Shown one piece after another: positions 7,386 to 15,142 of a stretch of DNA of 64,000 nucleotides (its first letter is position 1; every line of letters begins with the position of its first letter). The position numbers and the translations under genes are program-made. The notes under the pieces are model-generated. The model did no database searches, was not told the origin of the DNA, and worked only from the letters and a program-made list of their open reading frames with translations. This DNA is from JAGXTF01 sp044224315. GTDB lineage: Bacteria; Bacteroidota; Bacteroidia; NS11-12g; UBA955. The stretch covers positions 124,001 through 188,000 of the forward strand of contig JBGAKR010000001.1 of assembly GCA_044224315.1 (NCBI GenBank), given 5' to 3'.

Positions 7386-8507
7386 TTAATAATTATTAAG
7401 CATCATGGGCATAATGAGCATGGTGATATCCTCATCTTTTTCATTTTCAACGGGCACCAATAAACCGGCACGGTTTGGGGCCGAAAGGCGCAATTGCACT
7501 TGTTCACCATCAATAGTAGCCAGCATATCTTTCAGGAAACGGGCATTGAAACCGATTTCCATATCCTCGCCTTCAAACTCGCAATTGAGTCTTTCCTGGG
7601 CTTCGTTTGCCATTTCAATATCTTCGGCGCTGATTTGCAACTCACTGCCGGTAATTTTTAATCTTACCTGGTGGGTAGTGCGGCTGGCGAAAATGCTGAT
7701 ACGGTTGATAGAGCTTAAGAAATCACTGCGAGAAATGGTAAGGGTATTGGGATTCTCAGCCGGAATTACAGCTTTGTAATCGGGGTATTTTTCATCCAGC
7801 AAACGGCAAATCAACTGGGTTTCGCCGAAAGTGAAGAATACATTGGTTTTGTTGTAATCTACAGTTACCGGGGTATCATCGTTGGGCAAGCTGGTTTTAA
7901 GCAGGTTCAACGGTTTTTTGGGTATGATGAAACTGTGCTCAACACCGGGTTTCAGATCTTTGCGGGTAAAACGCACCAGCTTATTGGCATCGGTGGCCAC
8001 AAAGTTTACCGAATCTTCGAGCATTTCTACGTACAAACCAGTGAGGTTCAGGCGCAACTCATCGTTACCCGCGGCAAAGATGGTTTTTGAAATGGCGCGG
8101 AGCAGCACATTTGATGGAACCGTAAAACTACCATCGCCTGTTTTTTCGGGCAGATTGGGGAAATCCACACCGTCCAAACCTGCCATTTTGTAATGCCCTT
8201 TGTTGCTTACTACTTCAATGGAGAAATTGTCTTTATCTACATTAAAAGTAACTGGCTGATCGGGCAATGCACGCAGAGTTTCTATGGCCATTTTTGAAGG
8301 CACCGCAACGCGGATATCTTCTTTGGCTTCTACCTGCATGTCGGTAGTCATACTGGTTTCGAGGTCGGTACTATAAATGGTCAGCTTTCCGCCGCTAATA
8401 TCAAAAAGGAAATTTTCGAGTATCGGGATGAGGGGTTTGGACATGATGGCACCGTTCACGGTCATCAGGTGTTGTAACAGTTCGTTTGAGGGAGCTATAA
8501 ACTTCAT
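7386..8507 (-). CDS. dnaN: DNA polymerase III sliding clamp, beta subunit
   Basis: The 373-residue length matches the family. Three clamp domains are recognisable: the start MKFIAPSNELLQHLMTVNGA, the middle segment RLNLTGLYVE with FVATDANKLVR, and the C-terminal end with LIMPMML. The protein forms a dimeric ring that tethers replicative and repair polymerases to DNA. It is monocistronic here: no dnaA or recF is adjacent, only a Uma2 gene facing away. A TAGGTTTG promoter element lies 29 nt upstream. Confidence 0.97.
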   Translation of the reverse strand: MKFIAPSNELLQHLMTVNGAIMSKPLIPILENFLFDISGGKLTIYSTDLETSMTTDMQVEAKEDIRVAVPSKMAIETLRALPDQPVTFNVDKDNFSIEVVSNKGHYKMAGLDGVDFPNLPEKTGDGSFTVPSNVLLRAISKTIFAAGNDELRLNLTGLYVEMLEDSVNFVATDANKLVRFTRKDLKPGVEHSFIIPKKPLNLLKTSLPNDDTPVTVDYNKTNVFFTFGETQLICRLLDEKYPDYKAVIPAENPNTLTISRSDFLSSINRISIFASRTTHQVRLKITGSELQISAEDIEMANEAQERLNCEFEGEDMEIGFNARFLKDMLATIDGEQVQLRLSAPNRAGLLVPVENEKDEDITMLIMPMMLNNY

Positions 8508-8536
8508 ATGCTAGGTGCTCGTTATCTTAATTTTCG

Positions 8537-8559
8537 CAAACCTATCTCCGCTTTGTCAA
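8537..8559 (-). promoter_or_regulatory. Candidate dnaN promoter
   Basis: On the minus strand TAGGTTTG (8537-8544) matches TAnnTTTG, with a TTG 12 bp further upstream (8557-8559) and another 25 bp upstream (8570-8572). Confidence 0.5.
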
Positions 8560-8646
8560 TAGAAATACACAACTTTTGCGGTTTTATAAACATTGGACTA
8601 AAACGGGCCTATACAGGAGGACCCATAAAAAATTGAAGGGCTCTAT

Positions 8647-8676
8647 TTGAAATACAATTGCGCAATGTTAAGTTTG
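8647..8676 (+). promoter_or_regulatory. Candidate promoter of the Uma2 gene
   Basis: TTG at 8647-8649, a 19-bp spacer and TAAGTTTG at 8669-8676 fit the consensus well. A GGAGAGG follows directly and the ATG is only 7 nt after the element, so either the mRNA is nearly leaderless or translation starts at a later Met (8723). Confidence 0.5.
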
Positions 8677-8683
8677 GAGAGGA

Positions 8684-9301
8684 ATGGTTGATAAGGAAAA
8701 TGACAATATTGCCAAAGAACCCATGGCTGAGTATTTCTCCCTTAATAAACTTTACACCTATTGGGATTATATCAAATGGACATTTACCGAAAGGGTAGAA
8801 CTCATACGCGGCAGGGTGGTACCCATGGCACCGGCACCCAGCGAAAAACACCAGCGCGTATCCGGCGATTTATACTACCAGTTTGCCAGCCAGTTTAACC
8901 AGCCCCAATGCCGCATTTATTGCGCCCCTTTTGATGTGGTATTGCCAGTTCCAACGGGAGTTAAAGATAGCACCGTAGTGCAGCCCGATATTGTTGTGGT
9001 TTGCAACCCCGCAATACTCGATGCACAGGGTTGCAAGGGCAGCCCCGATTTGGTAGTGGAAATCATTTCTCCCGGCAATGCCAACCACGATCTGGTGGTT
9101 AAATACAAGCTATACGAAGAAAGCGGCGTGAAAGAATTTTGGGTAGTGCAGCCCTCCGAAAAACTCATTTTGGTTTACACCCTCAAAAACGGCCAATACC
9201 AAAGTCTGCCACCATTTGGGACGGACATGACCATCCAAAGCCCCTTATTTCCTTTCCTAAATATTGAATTAAACCGCGTTTTTGAAAACATGCTGCCCTA
9301 A
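8684..9301 (+). CDS. Uma2-family (DUF820) putative endonuclease
   Basis: The 205-residue protein has the PD-(D/E)xK-like core of the Uma2 family: VQPDIVVV, then DLVVEIISPGNANHDLVVK and YEESGVKEFWVV. Uma2 genes are abundant in cyanobacteria and scattered in Bacteroidota, often in many copies, and their role is unclear despite the nuclease fold. It is a single gene between dnaN (divergent) and ftsB (convergent), with no toxin-antitoxin or transposase partner. Met14 (base 8723) is an alternative start. Confidence 0.85.
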   Translation: MVDKENDNIAKEPMAEYFSLNKLYTYWDYIKWTFTERVELIRGRVVPMAPAPSEKHQRVSGDLYYQFASQFNQPQCRIYCAPFDVVLPVPTGVKDSTVVQPDIVVVCNPAILDAQGCKGSPDLVVEIISPGNANHDLVVKYKLYEESGVKEFWVVQPSEKLILVYTLKNGQYQSLPPFGTDMTIQSPLFPFLNIELNRVFENMLP

Positions 9302-9308
9302 GGCCGCC

Positions 9309-9608
9309 TTACTTTTCTCTTTCCGACGAATCGCGCACCAGAATAAATAAATCCTCATTGTCTTTTTTCATGAGGTACTTTTCGCGGGCAAATTTTTCTA
9401 CGTTGCGAATGTTGCCAAATAATTCGGTTTTCTGACGCTGCAACTCGGCTATGCTCTTTTCATGCAGGGCTTTCATCTCCTCTAATTCCGAAATATCGTT
9501 GCTGATGGAAATGCGGTAAAACACATTGTTGCTATCAAAAAACAGCATCCACAGTGCAAAAGCCCCAAACAAAATCCAGTAGCGGTAACGAATTACTTTA
9601 TCAAACAT
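9309..9608 (-). CDS. Septum formation initiator, FtsB/DivIC family
   Basis: A 99-residue bitopic protein: one transmembrane helix at about residues 8-24 and then a coiled coil (ELEEMKALHEKSIAELQRQK) ending in the DivIC-type motif FAREKYLMKKDNEDLFILV. FtsB/DivIC forms the FtsQLB complex of the divisome. The gene stands alone. A TAAATTTG element ends 7 nt before the start codon. Confidence 0.88.
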   Translation of the reverse strand: MFDKVIRYRYWILFGAFALWMLFFDSNNVFYRISISNDISELEEMKALHEKSIAELQRQKTELFGNIRNVEKFAREKYLMKKDNEDLFILVRDSSEREK

Positions 9609-9615
9609 TGCCCCA

Positions 9616-9623
9616 CAAATTTA
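9616..9623 (-). promoter_or_regulatory. Candidate -7 element of ftsB/divIC
   Basis: The minus strand reads TAAATTTG, 7 nt before the start codon. No TTG is found at the usual spacing (nearest about 25 bp upstream). Confidence 0.4.
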
Positions 9624-9678
9624 TAAACCCCTGCATGGCTTTTAACCACAAATTTTAAGGCTGTGCAGCATTTTGGTC

Positions 9679-9686
9679 TATTTTTG
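9679..9686 (+). promoter_or_regulatory. Candidate -7 element of the BtuF-like gene
   Basis: TATTTTTG fits TAnnTTTG and lies 8 nt before the ATG. Confidence 0.4.
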
Positions 9687-9694
9687 AACCCCCG

Positions 9695-10837
9695 ATGAAA
9701 TTCTTGCGCATCCCTTTGCTTTTACTTCTGTTTGGCTGCTGCTGGCAGTCTTGCCGCAACCCTTTGTCGCACAAACCCGAGGCGGAAATACCTGCCATGG
9801 CAAGCTGGATAAAACCCGAATTTTCATCCCTGTTTACCCTGGCTGCCACCGCGGAAGATACCTTTTTGATTTTAAAAGATCCGGCCGATACGGCTAAAAC
9901 CCTTGGTTGTTTTGTTTGGGGTAAAGGACAGGCCCAATACCCGCATTTTACCCGCCTGGGTGCAGGCCGCAAAATGGTACTTACCACCGCAGTTTTTGTA
10001 GGTATGGTTGAGGCTTTACACAGGCAAAATCTGATTATCGGGGTAGACAATGGCGATTATATTACCTCTCCCAAAACCCTTAAAGCCATTCAATCGGGGC
10101 AAATTGCCTCGGTAGCCAAATCGGGCGAATTGTCGCAGGAAGCGGTGGCCCGTTTAAAACCAGATTTGCTCATTGGCTATTACATAGAACCCAAAGGCAA
10201 AGAAAATCTGCTACATGCCCGGCGCAACAATACCGCTGTGCTTTTCTTTCAGAACTTTTTAGAAAAACACCCCTTGGGGAGGGCAGAATGGATTAAGGTA
10301 TTTGGCTACCTCACAGGCACCGCAGCCCAGGCCGTACAGCAGTTTGAAGAGATAAAAGAACATTACCTGAGCACCGCGGCTACCGGGGCCCAAGCCAAAA
10401 CCCACCCCACAGTGCTCATCAATGCCCCGTTTACCGGCACCTGGGACATCCCTTCGGGCGACAGTTATATGTCTAAACTAATTTCCGATGCCGGAGGGCA
10501 ATACCTATGGAAATCCGAGCCCGGAGCCGGGCGCATTCCTATGGATATTGAAAAGGTGTTTAGCCATGCCCAAAATGCAGAATTATGGATAAACCCCGGT
10601 GCTTGCGAAGACTTGCCCTGCCTCAAAAGCATAGACCCACGTCTTGAAAAATTTGCAGCATTTAAAACCGGCAATATTTACAATAGTACCAAAACCCTGA
10701 ATGCCAAAGGCGCCAACCAGTATTGGGAATATGGGGTAGTGCGCCCCGACTTGGTTTTGCAGGACCTGGTGCAAATTATGCACCCCGAAATCAGCTACGA
10801 ACAACCCCTTATTTTCTTTGAAAAACTGAATCCCTGA
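9695..10837 (+). CDS. ABC transporter substrate-binding lipoprotein (iron-chelate/heme/cobalamin type)
   Basis: The 380-residue protein has a lipoprotein signal (LLLLLFGC, Cys at about residue 15). It shows the class III periplasmic binding protein fold of BtuF/FecB/HmuT proteins, with VFVGMVEALHRQNLIIGVDN near residues 107-126 and a helical backbone between two lobes. It probably captures a metal chelate (siderophore, heme or corrinoid) and delivers it to the permease encoded immediately downstream (4-bp ATGA overlap). The heme locus about 9 kb downstream makes heme or iron plausible, but the ligand cannot be read from sequence. Confidence 0.85.
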   Translation: MKFLRIPLLLLLFGCCWQSCRNPLSHKPEAEIPAMASWIKPEFSSLFTLAATAEDTFLILKDPADTAKTLGCFVWGKGQAQYPHFTRLGAGRKMVLTTAVFVGMVEALHRQNLIIGVDNGDYITSPKTLKAIQSGQIASVAKSGELSQEAVARLKPDLLIGYYIEPKGKENLLHARRNNTAVLFFQNFLEKHPLGRAEWIKVFGYLTGTAAQAVQQFEEIKEHYLSTAATGAQAKTHPTVLINAPFTGTWDIPSGDSYMSKLISDAGGQYLWKSEPGAGRIPMDIEKVFSHAQNAELWINPGACEDLPCLKSIDPRLEKFAAFKTGNIYNSTKTLNAKGANQYWEYGVVRPDLVLQDLVQIMHPEISYEQPLIFFEKLNP

Positions 10838-11814
10838 TGAAAGCCGCCCTGCGAAACATATTGCCCCTGCTAATTTGCTTGCTGCTAACCTGCCTGGATT
10901 TATTCTGGAGCCGGCAAACCGGTTTTACCAGTGCCAGCCACCTACCCGATTGGTTTCACGATTTCAGATTGCCCCGGGTATTAGCGGCTATATTTGCCGG
11001 AATTGCCCTTTCAGCCTCGGGTATGGCCTTGCAAACCCTGTTTCGCAACCCTCTGGCAGGTCCGTTTTTAACCGGCATTACCCCAGGTGCTTCCTTTGCC
11101 ATTGGCCTTTTGCTATTGGCTTTCCCCGCTGGCATTGCCGATCCGTTTTGGCAACAAATTGGCCTCACAGGCGCCGGAATGCTGGGTGGTACCCTGGTTC
11201 TATTGCTTCAATTGCTTATAAGCAGGCGCAACAATGGTATTTTTACCTTGTTGCTTACAGGGGTTTTGCTCAGTTACATGCTGGGGGCTGCTGTGGAAAT
11301 TATGCAAAACATAGCCGGTGCCGAACAAGTGCGCAGTTTTGTAATGTGGGGCATGGGTAATTTCGACAGGGTGCAAATTTCGCAGCTGTATTGGTTTATT
11401 CCGGTTAGTTTGCTGGGGCTCATTTGGATACTATTGCAGCGTTTCAGACTCGATGCCTGGATGCCGGGCGAATTGTATGCCCGCAATGCCGGGGTAAATA
11501 CCAGAAAGCTAAGGGTAACAGTAATACTCATTACCGGTATGCTGGCCGGGGCAACCACCGCCATCTGCGGACCTATAGGTTTTGTTGGCCTTGCCGCACC
11601 CCACCTGGCACGTATGATGTACAAAACGCATAACCATGGCCGAATTCTTATCCCGGCCGCGTTTTGGGGAGCAAACCTATGCCTGCTGGCCGATATTGTG
11701 GCCCATAATGCATTTGGCGATTTAACTTTAAATGTGAATGCCATTTGCGCCATTATCGGGGCGCCTGTAGTGCTGGCAGTGGTGTTGGGCAAGCGTTACC
11801 GCAATGCACAGTAA
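10837..11814 (+). CDS. FecCD-family ABC transporter permease
   Basis: A 325-residue polytopic inner-membrane protein with about 9-10 hydrophobic helices. The FecCD/BtuC hallmarks are present: LQTLFRNPLAGPFLTGITPG near residues 66-85, and the cytoplasmic coupling region GPIGFVGLAAPHLARMM that contacts the ATPase. The start ATG overlaps the stop TGA of the binding-protein gene, so the two are translationally coupled. No ATPase (FecE/BtuD type) gene follows; the next gene is on the other strand. The ATPase must be encoded elsewhere or shared. Confidence 0.93.
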   Translation: MKAALRNILPLLICLLLTCLDLFWSRQTGFTSASHLPDWFHDFRLPRVLAAIFAGIALSASGMALQTLFRNPLAGPFLTGITPGASFAIGLLLLAFPAGIADPFWQQIGLTGAGMLGGTLVLLLQLLISRRNNGIFTLLLTGVLLSYMLGAAVEIMQNIAGAEQVRSFVMWGMGNFDRVQISQLYWFIPVSLLGLIWILLQRFRLDAWMPGELYARNAGVNTRKLRVTVILITGMLAGATTAICGPIGFVGLAAPHLARMMYKTHNHGRILIPAAFWGANLCLLADIVAHNAFGDLTLNVNAICAIIGAPVVLAVVLGKRYRNAQ

Positions 11815-11819
11815 CCTTC

Positions 11820-12374
11820 TCACTCCAACTTTTCTACTTTAATAATGTTTTCAATCTGGTAATCCAGCGCCGGATCATACTCCGCCTTCATATCGTGGCC
11901 ATAAATACTGCCAAATGATTGCCAAAACAACGCTTCGGCCCCACCCCGGTAGTTTTTCATTATCTGCCAGGTGGTACTCCCCGTTTCGCGATGGATGAGT
12001 TTTATCAGCACTTTACCTTCCTCAATGGTCATGTCCTTTAGCTGGGCCATGTACAATTCTTTGAGGCTTTCTTCGCACTGTTTGATATACTTTTTCTTCT
12101 CTTTTTTGGTTTTTTTCAGGGCCAGGTTGTCTTCCATAACCCGCATTTTGTATGCCGCCATTTTCGCATAAGGCATTACTTTGCGCACCCGGGCTTTGAG
12201 TTTCTTGTATTCGGCAATTTTTTGCTCATCCATTCCTGCACTAATCAGGATGGGGTCGAATGTTACAACCCGCACCGTGTCGCCGTTTACCACCTGTAGC
12301 TTACCTGTATCGGTTTGTGCACTGGCTGCGATACATGCCATGGTAAACATTGCAAAAAGGACTGCCTTTTTCAT
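11820..12374 (-). CDS. Secreted DUF4294 protein
   Basis: A 184-residue protein with a signal peptide (about residues 1-19, ending ASAQ). The body contains LKARVRKVMPYAKMAAYKM and a Lys-rich helical stretch followed by IHRETGSTTWQIMKNYRGGAEALFWQ, the signature of DUF4294, a family nearly confined to Bacteroidota. Function is unknown. It converges on the permease gene with a 5-bp gap and lies 36 bp downstream of the Lgt-like gene on the same strand. Confidence 0.82.
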   Translation of the reverse strand: MKKAVLFAMFTMACIAASAQTDTGKLQVVNGDTVRVVTFDPILISAGMDEQKIAEYKKLKARVRKVMPYAKMAAYKMRVMEDNLALKKTKKEKKKYIKQCEESLKELYMAQLKDMTIEEGKVLIKLIHRETGSTTWQIMKNYRGGAEALFWQSFGSIYGHDMKAEYDPALDYQIENIIKVEKLE

Positions 12375-12410
12375 ACTCTAACTAATTCAAAACGTATGCC
12401 AATCCATAAA

Positions 12411-13616
12411 TCATGCCTGGGTGGAGTTTATTTTAAACAATTGCCGAACCTTATTCCCAAGGAACAGAAGCCATGCTCCGCCAATACCCAGTAAAATTAA
12501 ACTAATCATTTGAGCTTGAGAAAACACAAGTCCAAAAGTGTGATACATGCTGCTACCGTGTTCGCGGATGCCTTCGATTAAAAACCTTTCTATACCGGCA
12601 AACACCAGATACCAGGCAAACATGCTGCCTGCCGGTAAATTTCTTTTGCGCAGCACTTTCCAAAGCACAAAAAACAGGGCCAGGCCCATCAGTGCTTCGT
12701 ACAAGGGAGTGGGATAAACCGGAACCAGCAGTTGGTAAGAATAATCGCCGGTATAGCCCGGTATTTGTACCATTTCGGCGGGTACCGTATTTCCGGTGCC
12801 TAACACATTGTGGGGATAGGTATAAGCCCAAGCCCAATCGGGCATAGCGGCAAAGGGTTTCGGATGCGTATTGGGCAAACCCCAGTCTCCATCACCGCTA
12901 AAATGGCAACCAAATCGGCCAATGCCATAAGCCAGCATCATGGCCGGGCCACCCGAATCAAGAATATGAAGCAAATTGAGCTTTTTTCGGTAACAATAGA
13001 TTAAAACCCCTGCGGCACCGCAAATCAATCCGCCAAAAAATGTCCAGCCGCCACTGCTAAAAAGTTCTGCAACAATGGTACTTATTTTTAAATTGGCAGG
13101 GTCCTCCAGAATATGAAACACTTTGGCACCCAAAAATCCGCTGATAAGGGCAATGGTGGTAATGGTGCCCATATGCCAACTTGCATCCTGTTTTACCGTT
13201 TCGGTTTTCGGTTCGGGCAAACGTTGTTTCATATCGGCCCTGTAGCGCAGACCTACAACCGCAAGGGCAGCTGCGATTCCCAACCACAGATTTCCATCCG
13301 AGTTAAAAATATGCTCCTGGGGTAAAAAACCATCGCCGGCACTCACTGCCAGATACAGAATTTTGTACCCAAAAATAAAGGCCAGCAAACCATTGGTAAT
13401 ATAATCACTAATGGGAAATGGCTTGCCTGAAACAGTCACCACTTGTACCTCAGAAAACAACCCCAGTTTGGTTTTGCGGGCCATTTCTACCTGCATTATT
13501 CTGAAAGCAAAGGCAATGGACAGGGCTACAAAAAACCCGAAAGTGTTTACAATTTGCAGAAATCCAATGGAAATGCCGAAATTGTAGTTAAAAAAATGAA
13601 AAAGGGTTGGATACAC
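12411..13616 (-). CDS. lgt: Prolipoprotein diacylglyceryl transferase-like membrane protein
   Basis: The 401-residue polytopic protein has the Lgt overall layout: an N-terminal SIGFLQIVNTFGFFVALS, a central signature GIGRFGCHFSGDGDWG, YPTPLYEAL, and the C-terminal ERFLIEGIRE. Lgt transfers diacylglycerol from phosphatidylglycerol to the lipobox Cys. It is longer than classic Lgt (about 290 residues), with an extra segment and added helices between residues 55 and 170. The signature has Cys-His where classic enzymes carry Asn-Phe (GRxGNFxN). This divergent type recurs in Bacteroidota; whether it is the main Lgt of the cell needs the rest of the genome. The start is GTG. Confidence 0.75.
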   Translation of the reverse strand: MYPTLFHFFNYNFGISIGFLQIVNTFGFFVALSIAFAFRIMQVEMARKTKLGLFSEVQVVTVSGKPFPISDYITNGLLAFIFGYKILYLAVSAGDGFLPQEHIFNSDGNLWLGIAAALAVVGLRYRADMKQRLPEPKTETVKQDASWHMGTITTIALISGFLGAKVFHILEDPANLKISTIVAELFSSGGWTFFGGLICGAAGVLIYCYRKKLNLLHILDSGGPAMMLAYGIGRFGCHFSGDGDWGLPNTHPKPFAAMPDWAWAYTYPHNVLGTGNTVPAEMVQIPGYTGDYSYQLLVPVYPTPLYEALMGLALFFVLWKVLRKRNLPAGSMFAWYLVFAGIERFLIEGIREHGSSMYHTFGLVFSQAQMISLILLGIGGAWLLFLGNKVRQLFKINSTQA

Positions 13617-13706
13617 GGGTGCAATTTAGGTTATAAAAATTTAGCCCTGTGTGATATTGTACTTAAATTTCGATGATTGTTTATGCGAATCAGGCCAACA
13701 TTGGTG

Positions 13707-15017
13707 TTAGTGCTTAAGCACCTCAACCGGAATGGAAACTGCCATATTGCCGTCGGGTAAAATTTCGTCCATATGTACACGCACAATTTCATTTACCAAT
13801 AAAGGATCGTAATCGGTACTCACTTTAATATAATTATCGGTAAATCCGTGCATTTTATTTCCTTTCTCTTCCGCTTCAAACAGCACCTCGCGTTCGGTTT
13901 TTAAATGTTCGCGGTAAAAAGCCTGTTTCTTTTTTTCGCTTAAAATGCGCAACATTTCTACCCGTTCTCCGCGCACTTTTACAGGCACCACTTCTTTCAT
14001 TTTAGCCGCAGTGGTATTGCCTCTTTCGCTGTATGGAAATACATGCAGATAACTCACTGGCAGGTCGTTAATGAAATTATAGGTTTTTAAAAATTCCTCT
14101 TCCGTTTCACCCGGAAAACCTACAATTACATCTACCCCAATGGCACAATGCGGCATTAACTTTTTAATATTTTCTATGCGGCTTTTGTATAGGTCCGACA
14201 AGTATCTGCGGCGCATGCGTTTCAATAATTCATCGCTGCCACTTTGCAGGGGAATGTGAAAATGGGGTACAAATTTTTTGCTACCAGCAACAAATTCTAT
14301 AATTTCATCCGAAAGTAAATTGGGCTCTATACTGCTAATGCGAAAACGGTCTACCCCTTCCACTTCGTCGAGTTGTTTAATTAAATCAAAAAATGTTTCG
14401 CCATGGGTAACGCCAAAATCTCCCAGATTTACCCCGGTTAAAACAATTTCTTTGGATTCGCCGGCAGCGGCAATTTTTACCTTTTCCAGGGTATCGGCAA
14501 TGTTGGCGCTGCGGCTTTTTCCACGGGCCAGTGGAATGGTGCAAAACGTGCAGAAGTAATCGCAGCCATCCTGCACTTTCATAAAAGTACGGGTTCTGTC
14601 GCCCTCGCTGAAACCGGGAATAAAAATATTGGTTTCTTTAATTGGGGCATTCAGTACGGTGGCTTTTTCCTGCTTTACAAGGTTAGACAAATGCCCGGGA
14701 AGATTGAATTTCTCGGCAGCACCCAAAACCATATCCACCCCCGGAATGCTGGCAATCTCCTGGGGTTTAAGTTGGGCATAGCACCCCACTACTACAACGT
14801 ATGCATTGGGATTATAACGCAGGGCCTCGTTTACCACTTTTTTGCATTTGCGGTCGGCATGGTCGGTAACACTGCAGGTGTTAATCACATACAAATCGGC
14901 GCCCTCTCTGAAATCAGATACCTCAAATCCATGCTCCTTCATTTGCCGGCCTATGGTGCTGGTTTCGGCAAAGTTGAGTTTACAACCCAGGGTGTAAAAG
15001 GCAACGGTTTGAGACAT
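13707..15017 (-). CDS. mtaB: tRNA t6A37 methylthiotransferase MtaB
   Basis: A 436-residue MiaB-family radical-SAM enzyme that converts t6A37 to ms2t6A37 in tRNAs reading ANN codons. The N-terminal UPF0004 domain has its Cys set (GCKLN, NTCSVTDHADRKC, GCYAQL). The radical-SAM cluster CDYFCTFC follows, and a C-terminal TRAM domain binds tRNA. GCKLNFAE and the t6A-type context favour MtaB over MiaB. The frame extends to 15035, but a TATCTTTG promoter element at 15025-15032 overlaps that extension, so MSQTVAFYTLG at 15017 is chosen. Confidence 0.92.
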   Translation of the reverse strand: MSQTVAFYTLGCKLNFAETSTIGRQMKEHGFEVSDFREGADLYVINTCSVTDHADRKCKKVVNEALRYNPNAYVVVVGCYAQLKPQEIASIPGVDMVLGAAEKFNLPGHLSNLVKQEKATVLNAPIKETNIFIPGFSEGDRTRTFMKVQDGCDYFCTFCTIPLARGKSRSANIADTLEKVKIAAAGESKEIVLTGVNLGDFGVTHGETFFDLIKQLDEVEGVDRFRISSIEPNLLSDEIIEFVAGSKKFVPHFHIPLQSGSDELLKRMRRRYLSDLYKSRIENIKKLMPHCAIGVDVIVGFPGETEEEFLKTYNFINDLPVSYLHVFPYSERGNTTAAKMKEVVPVKVRGERVEMLRILSEKKKQAFYREHLKTEREVLFEAEEKGNKMHGFTDNYIKVSTDYDPLLVNEIVRVHMDEILPDGNMAVSIPVEVLKH

Positions 15018-15024
15018 GGGGCTG

Positions 15025-15032
15025 CAAAGATA
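15025..15032 (-). promoter_or_regulatory. Candidate -7 element of mtaB
   Basis: The minus strand reads TATCTTTG followed by CAGCCCC, 7 nt before the start codon. The same TTTGCAGCCCC is upstream of fbp and rpsF. Confidence 0.5.
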
Positions 15033-15105
15033 CAAAAGGCCGGCGTAACCCTTTCACTTTCTAAAAGGGTGCGTTTACACAAAATAGCGGTGCATTCACC
15101 CATCC

Positions 15106-15139
15106 TTGTAATATTCCTGTGCGGTTTCAAATAAGTTTG
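15106..15139 (+). promoter_or_regulatory. Candidate promoter of the peroxiredoxin-like gene
   Basis: TTG at 15106-15108, a 23-bp spacer and TAAGTTTG at 15132-15139. Only 3 nt separate the element from the ATG at 15143, which suggests a leaderless transcript. Confidence 0.45.
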
Positions 15140-15142
15140 AAT

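Noticed and set aside
11274..11792. Minus-strand frame of 172 residues opposite the FecCD permease
   Set aside because: Shadow of a membrane protein gene; composition follows codon-complement pattern.
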